Shown here piece after piece: positions 14,943 through 22,143 of a stretch of DNA of 36,858 nucleotides. How positions within the stretch are numbered: position 1 is the stretch's first letter; each line of letters begins with the position of its first letter. The DNA comes from Oscillospiraceae bacterium (GTDB lineage: Bacteria > Bacillota > Clostridia > Oscillospirales > Ruminococcaceae). A program made the position numbers and the translations under genes. The notes under the pieces are model-generated. The model did not search any database, had not been told where the DNA came from, and saw only the letters and a program-made list of their open reading frames with translations. The DNA lies in NCBI GenBank assembly GCA_017848125.1, contig JAGAJY010000258.1:1-36858 (forward strand). The letters are read 5' to 3'.

Positions 14943-14965
14943 TTAAGTCAATATAGCATTATTTC

Positions 14966-14997
14966 GGGCAGCTGCTTAATTGCGGCTGCCCTTTTTT
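14966..14997 (+). terminator. Rho-independent terminator of pckG
   Basis: GGGCAGC (14966-14972) and GCTGCCC (14985-14991) form a 7-bp stem, extendable by an inner GC/GC pair, followed by six T residues. Confidence 0.92.
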
Positions 14998-15015
14998 ATC
15001 AGAAAGGAGAAGAAT

Positions 15016-15579
15016 ATGCTTACACATTGCGGCACACAGACAATTGAAACAGAACGGCTAATCCTCCGCAGATTTGAATACACAGATGATGATGCAATGC
15101 TCCGCTACTGGATAGCCGACGAGAAAATACAGTCATTATACTCAGAGCCTGTCTATACCACAAAGGAAGCCGTAAAGGAGCTTCTTGACAAATATATCGG
15201 CTCATACGAAAAGCACGACTATTACCGCTGGGCAGTTACCGAAAAGGAATCGGGCGAATGTATCGGGCAGATAGCATATTTTCTTGTTGACAGCAAGAAT
15301 CACTTTGCGGAAATCGAATACTGCATAGGCTCTAAGTTTCAGCGCAGAGGCTATGCCACCGAAGCCGCAAAAGCAGTTATAGCATACGGCTTTGACAAAA
15401 TGAATCTCCATAAAGTGCAGATATGCACGAAAACCATCAATGCCCCTTCAAAGCGTGTTATCGAAAAATGCGGACTTACCTATGAAGGTACTCTCCGTGA
15501 TTACTTCTATATGAACGGCGAATATGTAGGCAGACTGTATTTTTCTATTCTCAGAAGCGAGTATGAAGCCGACAAATAA
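15016..15579 (+). CDS. GNAT-family N-acetyltransferase (RimJ/RimL type)
   Basis: The ATG at 15016 follows AGAAAGGAG. The frame is open to 14980, but that part lies inside the pckG terminator. The 187-residue protein starts with TIETERLILRRFEYTDDDAM, the typical beginning of RimJ/RimL-like acetyltransferases. It continues through the AEIEYCIGSKFQRRGYATEAAKAV segment, where QRRGYATEA is the acetyl-CoA pyrophosphate-binding loop. NAPSKRVIEKCGLTYEGTLRDYF is the usual motif B and C-terminus. It would transfer acetyl from acetyl-CoA to an amine, on a ribosomal protein, other protein or small molecule. The specificity is not readable. It lies 18 bp after the pckG terminator, so it depends on read-through or an unseen promoter. 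Confidence 0.9.
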   Translation: MLTHCGTQTIETERLILRRFEYTDDDAMLRYWIADEKIQSLYSEPVYTTKEAVKELLDKYIGSYEKHDYYRWAVTEKESGECIGQIAYFLVDSKNHFAEIEYCIGSKFQRRGYATEAAKAVIAYGFDKMNLHKVQICTKTINAPSKRVIEKCGLTYEGTLRDYFYMNGEYVGRLYFSILRSEYEADK

Positions 15580-15589
15580 ACAAAACAAT

Positions 15590-15626
15590 CAGCCCGAAAG
15601 GAATCCTTACAATTCCTTTCGGGCTG
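15590..15626. terminator. Bidirectional terminator between convergent genes
   Basis: The arms, beginning CAGCCCGAAAGGAAT (15590-15604) and ending ATTCCTTTCGGGCTG (15612-15626), are perfectly complementary over 15 bp with a 7-nt loop. A-rich sequence on the left and AT-rich sequence on the right suit termination from both sides. Confidence 0.85.
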
Positions 15627-15632
15627 AAATAA

Positions 15633-16286
15633 TTATCTCTTCTTCTTTACCACCGCAGCTGCAACACCTATAATAATCAGCACAACGCCTGCGATTATCA
15701 AAATATTTCCGATATTCAGTTCAGATGTCTGGCACTTGAATGTACATTCCTCATTAGGGTCAACCTTGAAAGTTATCGTTCCGTCCTCCCCAGCTGTACC
15801 GCCCTGAAGAATGTTTATCTTTCCGGGAATTTTCAGGGTAAAATCAACCTTTATCATATCAGCCGCAAGACCTGCGTATTCATTGTCCGAATCACCCATA
15901 AGTGCAGGCATTTCAGCCTCAAATATGTATTCGTTTGTAAACAGAGTGCTTCTCTTTTCAGCCTTTACGGAGTTAAAAAGAGCCGTTCCTTCCTCGCTGA
16001 GTGCTGTAAGCTCAGTACAAAGCTCCTCATAGCTTCCAACGTCCTCTGTCGCTTCATATCCTATGTATTTGTCACCGTCAAATTCAAATGTCTTTACCTC
16101 ATATTCGGTGTCCTCAAAATCCTCCTCGGTGCAGTAATCAGCCGACATTGCATACATTGCGGAATATGAAGCTGTGCCGTCCTTGCGAAGCTCAACTCCC
16201 ACGCCCATTCGCATACAGCCCGAAAGAGCTGCTGTCATAACCATTGCCGCAATAGCCAATGCCGCTTTTTTAAATCTGTTTTTCAT
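15633..16286 (-). CDS. Membrane-anchored lipoprotein, LppM-like
   Basis: The 217-residue protein has a basic N-terminus, a hydrophobic stretch and a lipobox ending LSGC, so the cysteine near residue 24 should be lipidated by Lgt after export. The mature part, about 140 residues, begins with a GVGVELRKDGTASYSAMYAM segment typical of LppM-like (DUF3153-type) domains. A second membrane segment near 193-211 is followed by the cytosolic tail KKKR, so the protein is held at both ends. The gene follows the phosphoribosyltransferase gene by 24 bp on the same strand and is probably the last gene of the Ter operon. GGGGG upstream of the ATG gives the SD. Its function is unknown. Confidence 0.8.
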   Translation of the reverse strand: MKNRFKKAALAIAAMVMTAALSGCMRMGVGVELRKDGTASYSAMYAMSADYCTEEDFEDTEYEVKTFEFDGDKYIGYEATEDVGSYEELCTELTALSEEGTALFNSVKAEKRSTLFTNEYIFEAEMPALMGDSDNEYAGLAADMIKVDFTLKIPGKINILQGGTAGEDGTITFKVDPNEECTFKCQTSELNIGNILIIAGVVLIIIGVAAAVVKKKR

Positions 16287-16310
16287 AATAATTCCCCCAT
16301 ATAATATTTT

Positions 16311-17357
16311 TTAACCTATAACCTTTATCCTGTGGTCGCATTCGTAAAGATTATAGATAAATGTCCTTCGTTCATCGTCATAAACGCTTCTCACACGGTA
16401 TCTGGAAAAAAGAGGATAGCCCTCTGCCCTTGACGGCACTATCGGGCTTCTGGTGGTTGCATGACAAAGCGCCTTGTAACCCTTTGAATTAAGATATTCC
16501 GCCAGCTTTATTGCAGGGTACATACATTCTTCCGTACCGATAACGTCAACCGTACTGCCTGTAAGATAAGGCTTCATTCTCTCAAATTCCTGCCTTACAA
16601 AGCTTTCACAGTATTTTTCATACTCACCGCCGTCAATGCCCAGTCTTGGGTCATATTCGGCTGACATACGCATAGTCAGCTCCTCAGGGATACTGTCAAT
16701 ATCAAAATATCCATCCTCCTCAGGAATTACCTCCATAGCCTGTTCAAGCACCTTTGCGGAGCTGTCTGTTTTCACAAGCCGGAAAAGGTCAGCGCCTATT
16801 TCGTCATAAACCGAAATATTCTCCCCGCTCATTCCGTTGATTATAGAGGCGGCAGAAAATTTGCAGTTAACTGTATTTTTCAGCGCATTTATAAAATTGA
16901 GGATAGTTTTGCCTGTTGTAAGCTCGTCCTCGGCAAATATTATCCGTTCAATCCCGTCAAAAAGCGACAGTCCTTTATCGGAAAACAAGCATTGCTCAAC
17001 AGCGTGGCTGTGCTCCTCATTAAACAAGGCAAGCCGCATTTCTTCGGGAAATTTCTCCCTTGTGGTGTGTATGTATGTGCAGTCGCATTTATCCGAAAGC
17101 CTTGCCGCAAGCTCTGCACCGATAGCAGTAGCGGTTTCCGCAAAACCGATGACCATCACCTTTTTTTCGGATATACCGTCAGCCACAATCTCAGCCAGCC
17201 TGTCAAAAAGTGCAAGGGTGTCGGCAGGAGCGGCAGGAACGTGCTTTGCCTGCAAAAAATTGACTATAAGCCCCCCACGCTTCTTGTTATTCTCACGGGA
17301 CGCAAGGGCAAAAAGCCTTTCGGGAGAATACCCCGATTTATTATCGCAAATCAGCAT
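16311..17357 (-). CDS. Phosphoribosyltransferase with C-terminal TRSP domain (Ter-associated)
   Basis: The start is ATG 17357: GGAGG is 7 nt upstream, and the longer frame would overlap the aldolase gene by 64 bp. The 348-residue protein has an N-terminal phosphoribosyltransferase fold, with the PRPP-binding loop in IIFAEDELTTGKTILNFINA at about 140-160. Its C-terminal domain carries the literal TRSP motif in CHATTRSPIVPSRAEG and ends with CDHRIKV. Published comparative genomics of Ter-linked stress systems describes such proteins as making a nucleoside-like metabolite together with a CitE-like aldolase, ATP-grasp and HAD enzymes. Here the aldolase gene overlaps it by 7 bp, giving translational coupling. 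ATP-grasp is absent from the window. Confidence 0.88.
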   Translation of the reverse strand: MLICDNKSGYSPERLFALASRENNKKRGGLIVNFLQAKHVPAAPADTLALFDRLAEIVADGISEKKVMVIGFAETATAIGAELAARLSDKCDCTYIHTTREKFPEEMRLALFNEEHSHAVEQCLFSDKGLSLFDGIERIIFAEDELTTGKTILNFINALKNTVNCKFSAASIINGMSGENISVYDEIGADLFRLVKTDSSAKVLEQAMEVIPEEDGYFDIDSIPEELTMRMSAEYDPRLGIDGGEYEKYCESFVRQEFERMKPYLTGSTVDVIGTEECMYPAIKLAEYLNSKGYKALCHATTRSPIVPSRAEGYPLFSRYRVRSVYDDERRTFIYNLYECDHRIKVIG

Positions 17358-18343
17358 TGCTTTCCCTCCGAAACTCCGTAAATTTCCGCAAGCGCAAGAG
17401 TTTTCTCCGCCCAACCCATATGTACCTTATTCTCGTACATTCTGCCGCCGTCGGAGCTTTTTATCACCTGCACCTCTCCGCTTTTTTCCGTTATGAGCCT
17501 TGCGTCCTCATAATCGGCAGCGGATATTTTCATAGCCTCGTTCACCACATCTATCTGACTGGGGTGTATTATAGTTTTGCCCACAAGCCCGATAAGACGA
17601 TCGGTTTTCATCTCACGGAGCATTCCCTCACGCCATTTCGGACTTCCGCCCTCAAAGTAATTCCACACAGGAGCGGAAACTGTAAACTCCCCTGCAAAAA
17701 CAGCCGCAATATCTGAAATCAGCCTGCCCACAGGCAGAATATCATAAACCGTGCTGTCAATATCGGGAGTAAGATTCAGCGCCTTGCAGAAATCATTTCC
17801 GCCTATCCTAACATTCAGGATATGCTCTCTCATAGTCATCAGGCTGTCATAAAGCCGTTCAAGCTTCTGATATCTTGTTGACAGTCTGAGGAAAGAGGGG
17901 TTTTCGATTATCGGCATAATGTAAAGCCTGCCGATTCGGCTGAAAACCTCATTCAGACAGGGAACGTATTCTTCAAAGGTTTCATCATCAATTTTCGGAA
18001 GAATAAAGCCCCTTACAAGCTCCATCATTTTATCAGGCATACGGCTAAGCCTGTCAAGCTGTTCGGGACTGCGCACCCTTATAAAAATGTCGGGCAGCCT
18101 TTCGCATTTTCTGTCAGCAAGCATTTCAAGCTGAAAAATCAGATTCCTTTCAGCTTCTTCTACCATATCGTCCCTGATAGTATCCTCTAAGCATATCGCT
18201 GCAGAGCGAAGCCCCTGAAGCCCTGTTGAAAGCTTGTCGGCAATATCCTCACGCAGAGCAGGCATATAGAGCAGAGGTCCTACCGAACATTCCAGCCTGC
18301 GTCTTTCAAGAAATGATGATTCTTTCCCTGTGAAAAATTCCAT
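17351..18343 (-). CDS. HpcH/HpaI aldolase / citrate-lyase-beta-like protein (Ter-associated)
   Basis: The 330-residue protein has the TIM-barrel features of the CitE-like aldolase family: GLRSAAICLEDTIRDD with a metal-binding glutamate, FIRVRSPEQ, IMPIIENP, LNVRIGGNDF and a late GKTIIHPSQI motif. These enzymes make or break C-C bonds next to an acyl-CoA or keto acid carbonyl using a divalent metal. In Ter-type clusters this subfamily sits next to the TRSP phosphoribosyltransferase and is thought to act in the same biosynthetic route, with the substrate unknown. The gene has a good SD (GAAAGGAAA) and overlaps the next gene by 7 bp. A stem-loop at 18373-18396 separates it from the upstream terD. 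Confidence 0.88.
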   Translation of the reverse strand: MEFFTGKESSFLERRRLECSVGPLLYMPALREDIADKLSTGLQGLRSAAICLEDTIRDDMVEEAERNLIFQLEMLADRKCERLPDIFIRVRSPEQLDRLSRMPDKMMELVRGFILPKIDDETFEEYVPCLNEVFSRIGRLYIMPIIENPSFLRLSTRYQKLERLYDSLMTMREHILNVRIGGNDFCKALNLTPDIDSTVYDILPVGRLISDIAAVFAGEFTVSAPVWNYFEGGSPKWREGMLREMKTDRLIGLVGKTIIHPSQIDVVNEAMKISAADYEDARLITEKSGEVQVIKSSDGGRMYENKVHMGWAEKTLALAEIYGVSEGKQC

Positions 18344-18372
18344 TTTTCTATCTGTTTCCTTTCAAATCAAAG

Positions 18373-18396
18373 GAGCGCCATTTTTATGTGGCGCTC
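18373..18396 (-). terminator. Hairpin between terD and the aldolase gene
   Basis: GAGCGCCA (18373-18380) and TGGCGCTC (18389-18396) form a perfect 8-bp stem. Read on the minus strand it is followed by CTTTGATTT, a weak tail. It probably reduces rather than stops read-through, so the three upstream genes would be expressed above the biosynthetic pair. Confidence 0.6.
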
Positions 18397-18422
18397 ACAT
18401 TCAGCTTATATCAGTCTGCTAA

Positions 18423-19022
18423 TCAGTTGTATCTCTTTACAAGAGCACCCAGACCGTCATCTGCCGTAGCCTGACCTACAGCGGAGAATTTCCATTCGCT
18501 GTTGTGACGGTAAAGCTCGCCGAATATCATAGATGTCATACCATTGTAGTTTTCGGAAAGATTGTAACGGCAAAGCTCCTGCTTGGAGTCCGAATCAACG
18601 ATTCTGATAAATGCGTTGTTTATCATACCGAAATCCTGTCTGCGAGCCTTTGCCTCGTAGATGTTAACCACAAAAATGATCTTGGAATACTCCGCAGGCA
18701 CGCTTGCAAGGTCAACAAATATCTGCTCGTCATCGCCCTCACCGGCACCTGTAAGGTTATCGCCCATATGCTTTATCGCACCCGATTTGTGAGTAAGATT
18801 GCCGAAATATACAAGGTCGCTCTTTCCTGCAAGCTTGTTTATGCTTTCTGTAATGATGATAGCCGAAGCGTCGCAGTCTATATCCTGACCGCCGCCGAAC
18901 AGACCGCCGAGCAATCCGCCTTTTTTTACCTCGTCCCAGCCAAGACCGACCATAACGTGCTTAAGACCGGGGTTGCCCTTTGTAAGGTCAATTTTCTGAC
19001 CCTTCTGAAGATTTACTGCCAT
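18423..19022 (-). CDS. TerD-family protein (second copy)
   Basis: The 199-residue protein begins [20 protein letters not shown] and continues MVGLGWD, the standard TerD opening. Calcium-binding acidic residues (DIDCDASAII) follow. Further on are the family landmarks [23 protein letters not shown] and RQDFGMINNAFIRIVD. TerD proteins are cytosolic Ca2+-binding beta-sandwich proteins linked to tellurite, phage and other stress resistance. Compared with the first TerD here (19995-20573) it has an extra glycine-rich insertion GGLLGGLFGGGQ in the first calcium loop. It is downstream of the AIM24 gene by 49 bp and likely in the same transcript. Confidence 0.95.
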   Translation of the reverse strand: MAVNLQKGQKIDLTKGNPGLKHVMVGLGWDEVKKGGLLGGLFGGGQDIDCDASAIIITESINKLAGKSDLVYFGNLTHKSGAIKHMGDNLTGAGEGDDEQIFVDLASVPAEYSKIIFVVNIYEAKARRQDFGMINNAFIRIVDSDSKQELCRYNLSENYNGMTSMIFGELYRHNSEWKFSAVGQATADDGLGALVKRYN

Positions 19023-19071
19023 TTTATTTTAACCGTCCTTTCAGAAATAAATATGTATGTAATTATTATAA

Positions 19072-19899
19072 TCAGGTTGCCGCCGAAGTTACTGTCGAAT
19101 AGGGTGACAGAAGCATAGATTCGTAAACCTTGATAGTAGGAGCAAGCCACACCTGACCCGTACCTCTGTAAACATTCACAAGTCCCTCGCCGCTTACTGC
19201 CGAGCCAATAAGAGTCTTTGCGGAGCGCTCAACGGTAAACTCGATATTGCCTGTTCTCAGAACAGCAAAATTTCCGTCAACCTTGAGTGTGTCATTCTCC
19301 ATTTCAACAATGTCTATCTCGCACATAGGAACAGCACATTCAAGAACAACAAGCCCCGGACCTTTGATAGAGGTCTGGAAAATACCCTCGCCGCCAAGAG
19401 CCGCAGAGGAAATATTTCTCTGCATATATGCGCTTACGTTTGCGCTTCCCTGAGCCGCAAAGAACATACCCTTGTCAACAATGATCTCCTCGCCTGCCTG
19501 AAGCTCCAGCGTAATAAGATGCTTGAATGTAGGCTCAAGCACCACAAGACCCGTGCCTCTGTACTCGGGCTGAGCAGTCGCCTCACCTGTTACAGCGCCT
19601 GTGAACATTCTTCCCAGAAGATTTCCGGGAGTAACGCCCGAAACCATTTCAAGATTGCCCTTGAAATAGCTCATAGCCCCCGGCTCGACCTTAACAGCGT
19701 CATTTGTAAGGTAGATAGCCGCCTGACGTACTCTCATATTCTGCTTTTCCATATGACTGAGCATTTCAGCTGCATATGGATTTCTGCCGCCAAGAAGCTT
19801 CTGATATTCGAGTATCTCGATCTTCATATTCTTGTTGACGCTTGTATCAATGACCTTGATATTTTCTCTTGTACCTATCGCCGACAGATTCAATACCAT
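19072..19899 (-). CDS. AIM24-family beta-barrel-like protein (TIGR00266 type)
   Basis: The ATG at 19899 is taken as the start. The SD AAAGGA is only 3 nt away, and TTG at 19893 would give a more usual 9-nt gap, so the first residues are uncertain. The roughly 275-residue product matches the AIM24/TIGR00266 family by its repeated beta-strand pattern. Landmarks are AAIYLTNDAVKVEPGAMSYF near 60-80, YRGTGLVVLEPTFKHL, GGEGIFQTSIKGPGLVVLE, TVERSAK and VNVYRGTGQVWLAP near the C-terminus. The molecular role of bacterial members is unknown, but they recur beside terD genes. Here the gene lies between two terD genes in one operon, which supports a joint stress function. Confidence 0.88.
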   Translation of the reverse strand: MVLNLSAIGTRENIKVIDTSVNKNMKIEILEYQKLLGGRNPYAAEMLSHMEKQNMRVRQAAIYLTNDAVKVEPGAMSYFKGNLEMVSGVTPGNLLGRMFTGAVTGEATAQPEYRGTGLVVLEPTFKHLITLELQAGEEIIVDKGMFFAAQGSANVSAYMQRNISSAALGGEGIFQTSIKGPGLVVLECAVPMCEIDIVEMENDTLKVDGNFAVLRTGNIEFTVERSAKTLIGSAVSGEGLVNVYRGTGQVWLAPTIKVYESMLLSPYSTVTSAAT

Positions 19900-19927
19900 C
19901 AATCCTTTCGTATCTTTATCCGAAACA

Positions 19928-19964
19928 AGGCAGAGCCTCCCGAAGCCTCAGGAAGCTTCTGCCT
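19928..19964 (-). terminator. Imperfect stem-loop between the first terD and the AIM24 gene
   Basis: AGGCAGA (19928-19934) pairs with TCTGCCT (19958-19964), with inner GAAGC/GCTTC pairing. The minus-strand tail TTGTTT is weak. It may be a partial terminator or an mRNA-stabilising element. Confidence 0.4.
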
Positions 19965-19994
19965 GTCGTTGATTTTCCGTTATTTTCACACAAA

Positions 19995-20573
19995 TCAGAC
20001 ATTAACTCCGTACTGTAAGCAAAGTGCTCTTAGACCGCCGTTGAAGCCGCTGCCGATGGCATTGAACTTCCACTCGCCGTTATGTCTGTAAAGCTCGCCT
20101 ACAACTACAGCTGTTTCAATAGAGAAATCCTCGCCGAGGTCGAATCTGATAAGCTCGCTGTTTGTTACATCATCAACGATTCTGATAAATGAGTTTGAAA
20201 CCTGACCGAAGTTCTGCTTACGCTCCTCAGCCTCGTATATGGTTACAGTGAAGGCAATTTTCGATACGCCTGCGGGAACTTTTGAAAGGTCGATGAGGAT
20301 CTGCTCATCATCGCCCTCGCCCTCACCTGTAAGGTTATCGCCCTGATGGATAACCGATTCGCTTGCATGAGAAAGATTTCCGTAGAATACGAAATCGCTG
20401 TCCGAAGCAACCTTGCCGTTCTCAGCAAGAAGGAATGCACAGGCGTCGAGATCGAAATCCGCACCGTTATCATACTGATTAACGTCCCAGCCGAGACCAA
20501 CCATTATCTTTTTAAGACCGGGATTACCCTTTGTCAGATCAACCTTCTGACCCTTCTGTAAGCTTACAGGCAT
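19995..20573 (-). CDS. TerD-family protein (first gene of the Ter operon)
   Basis: The ATG at 20573 is chosen because GGAGG sits 9 nt upstream and the product then starts [20 protein letters not shown], the family norm. The frame runs seven codons further upstream without support. The 192-residue protein keeps the TerD calcium-binding acidic cluster ([14 protein letters not shown]), [36 protein letters not shown] and the [16 protein letters not shown]-terminal motif. It lacks the glycine insertion of the second TerD. As the promoter-proximal gene it should be the most strongly expressed of the operon. Confidence 0.95.
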   Translation of the reverse strand: MPVSLQKGQKVDLTKGNPGLKKIMVGLGWDVNQYDNGADFDLDACAFLLAENGKVASDSDFVFYGNLSHASESVIHQGDNLTGEGEGDDEQILIDLSKVPAGVSKIAFTVTIYEAEERKQNFGQVSNSFIRIVDDVTNSELIRFDLGEDFSIETAVVVGELYRHNGEWKFNAIGSGFNGGLRALCLQYGVNV

Positions 20574-20607
20574 ATTAAACAACCTCCATAACAAAATATC
20601 TTTTCGA

Positions 20608-20633
20608 TGTCAGGTAAAACTCATCGCCTGACA
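20608..20633 (-). promoter_or_regulatory. Inverted repeat at the Ter operon transcription start
   Basis: TGTCAGG (20608-20614) and CCTGACA (20627-20633) form a perfect 7-bp dyad with a 12-nt centre. The predicted start of transcription (about 20632) lies in it, where a repressor operator would act. Confidence 0.45.
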
Positions 20634-20638
20634 CTATA

Positions 20639-20667
20639 ATAATAACACTTTCTTATTATTCTGTCAA
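20639..20667 (-). promoter_or_regulatory. Predicted sigma-A promoter of the Ter operon
   Basis: On the minus strand, TTGACA (20667-20662) and TATTAT (20644-20639) are 17 nt apart. Confidence 0.7.
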
Positions 20668-20750
20668 CGGTTTTTCGACAAAATCGGCATTATTTTATCT
20701 TTTTCTAATCCAATTTTAAACCAATCTGACAGTAAAAATCAAGAATAACT

Positions 20751-20779
20751 GTATAAAGCCTGTCAAAGCGGTAAAAATA
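20751..20779 (+). promoter_or_regulatory. Possible sigma-F-like promoter of the SpoIIQ-like gene
   Basis: GTATA (20751-20755), 14 nt, then GGTAAAAATA (20770-20779) matches the Bacillus forespore sigma-F pattern (GYATA, about 15 nt, GGNNANANTR). It lies 92 nt upstream of the ATG. No good sigma-A promoter was seen in 20668-20870. Confidence 0.35.
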
Positions 20780-20870
20780 CCATACAGAGAATATCCGAAA
20801 AGAAAAAACAGCCTCGGAAATTCCCCCATTGGTGTATTTCACCGTTTATATTGAAAGGAAGGTAAATTCT

Positions 20871-21629
20871 ATGAAAAAATTCTTCAAGGGAACTCTTTCG
20901 GGAAAAAGCACAGCCACAATAATCTGCTTCTGTCTTGCGGCAGTAATGGCGCTGGGCATTTTCACCTACAACAAGGCGGAAGATGAACTGACAGGCGAGC
21001 TTACAGGAGTAAAGAACGGTACATCGGGCACACTTCCCATAGCTCAGACCGAGCCTGCCGAGGAAGCGAACATCGCCGCTGAAAACGTGCCTGTTGAACC
21101 TGCACAGCCTGCTGACGCACCTCAGGAAACCGTTATTCTGGAGCAGGACGCTTTCGGCACACCCGAATCAGGTGAAAACGCAGCAGCCGAGCCTGTTTCC
21201 GTCGAATTTACAGGAGCTTCCGTAAGCCCCGTAAACGGCAGTATCATTTCCGATTATTCCGACGGAGAGCTTGTAAAGTCCAAGACACTCAGCGTATGGA
21301 AAACCCACGACGGCATTGACATTTCCGCAGAAACAGGCACAGCTGTAAGATCAGCGGCGGCAGGAACAGTAAGCTCTGTCACCGATGACGCTATGATGGG
21401 CGTGACAGTGGTAATCGACCACGGCAGCGGCTATGAGAGCTACTACTGCAATCTTGCCTATGACGTACCCGTAAGCGAGGGCGACAGCGTAAGTGCAGGC
21501 ACAGTTATCGGAGAGGTAGGCACGACCGCCGAGGCTGAAATATCCGAGGAGTCTCATCTTCACTTCGGCGTAAAGCATAACGGTCAGTGGACAGATCCTG
21601 CGGATATGCTTTCGGGCGAAGGCTCATAA
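20871..21629 (+). CDS. Membrane-anchored M23 (LytM-type) peptidase, SpoIIQ-like
   Basis: The ATG at 20871 follows GAAAGGAAGG. Codons upstream in the same frame (from 20829) have no SD. The 252-residue protein has a single N-terminal membrane anchor at about 14-32, a Glu/Ala/Pro-rich spacer to about 115 and an M23 domain at about 118-248. The zinc ligands of LytM-type endopeptidases are all present: H146 and D150 in THDGID, and H229 and H231 in SHLHFG. It could therefore be an active peptidoglycan endopeptidase outside the membrane. Domain order and size match SpoIIQ, the forespore protein that forms a channel with SpoIIIAH, and a sigma-F-like promoter is visible. A vegetative cell-wall hydrolase is the alternative. 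Confidence 0.85.
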   Translation: MKKFFKGTLSGKSTATIICFCLAAVMALGIFTYNKAEDELTGELTGVKNGTSGTLPIAQTEPAEEANIAAENVPVEPAQPADAPQETVILEQDAFGTPESGENAAAEPVSVEFTGASVSPVNGSIISDYSDGELVKSKTLSVWKTHDGIDISAETGTAVRSAAAGTVSSVTDDAMMGVTVVIDHGSGYESYYCNLAYDVPVSEGDSVSAGTVIGEVGTTAEAEISEESHLHFGVKHNGQWTDPADMLSGEGS

Positions 21630-21639
21630 ACAATGCTTA

Positions 21640-21715
21640 ATTCGTAATGCGTAATTCGTAATTATCAGTTTGTAATCCGCAATGAGTTATTCTTAATCGG
21701 TAATCGGTAATCTGC
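21640..21715. repeat. Short degenerate repeats of a TAAT-CG core
   Basis: The stretch is built from imperfect reiterations such as AATTCGTAATGCGTAATTCG and TAATCGGTAATCGGTAAT. It lies between the M23 gene and the hairpin before repeat copy 2. It is non-coding, and its origin by slippage or from an old insertion is not determinable. Confidence 0.6.
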
Positions 21716-21732
21716 ATAAACAGAGATAATAA

Positions 21733-21760
21733 GCGGTATCGGAAAATCCTCCGATACCGC
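21733..21760 (+). terminator. Hairpin at the left flank of repeat copy 2
   Basis: GCGGTATCGGA (21733-21743) and TCCGATACCGC (21750-21760) form a perfect 11-bp stem with a 6-nt loop. It is about 100 bp after the M23 gene and is followed directly by TCAGTCTGTCG, the end of the element, rather than a T-tract. Confidence 0.6.
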
Positions 21761-21761
21761 T

Positions 21762-22100
21762 CAGTCTGTCGATAAAGTTCACTAACGAAAAAAGTTGCAC
21801 AAATAAACACAAGGCAAAAGTTTCGGTCAAGCCTTTTCAAAGGCTTGCGGGTTTCCAAAGGGCAGAGCCCTTTGGTCGCTGTCCGCAGACAGCGAAAGCC
21901 CCTTATTTCCGTGAAATAACGGAGCAAGGGGTGAGAAATGCGACAGCATTTCGAGGGGAGGCGAACACGACCGCCTCCCCTTCTAACAGTTCTCTGTAAA
22001 TTAACCCTTCAAAACGTTCCGGTGGAACGTTTTGAACATAACTTGTTTTTTGCAGCTTTTGTGCAAATTTAACAGCAGCGTTTTCTTTTTCGACACGCTG
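21762..22100. repeat. Dispersed hairpin-rich repeat with terminal inverted repeats, copy 2
   Basis: This is the 339-bp partner of 9631-9980, in the same orientation. The last 200 bp align without gaps (about 18 differences counted by eye), and the first 90 bp also align without gaps. The middle is 11 bp shorter and differs most. Its ends are CAGTCTGTCGATAAAG and, inward from the right, CAGCGTGTCGAAAAAG (13 of 16). The middle holds CCAAAGGGC/GCCCTTTGG (21855-21875, loop AGA) and TCGCTGTC/GACAGCGA (21876-21895, loop CGCA). Stems equivalent to those of copy 1 follow. Like copy 1 it lies between convergent genes. Confidence 0.85.
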
Positions 22101-22137
22101 AAATGCTTTCACACCCAAAACAAGTGTGAAAGCATTT
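22101..22137 (-). terminator. Hairpin at the right flank of repeat copy 2
   Basis: AAATGCTTTCACAC (22101-22114) and GTGTGAAAGCATTT (22124-22137) form a perfect 14-bp stem, 6 bp beyond the stop of the minus-strand membrane-protein gene and directly against the end of the element. Confidence 0.7.
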
Positions 22138-22143
22138 TTCATA

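Noticed and set aside
16311-20573. Classical tellurite-resistance locus
   Set aside because: terD copies are present, but terB, terC and telA are not. The TRSP and CitE-like genes point to the broader Ter-linked stress system instead.
21640-21715. CRISPR-like array from the reiterated TAAT-CG units
   Set aside because: Units are short, irregular and lack spacers of constant length.
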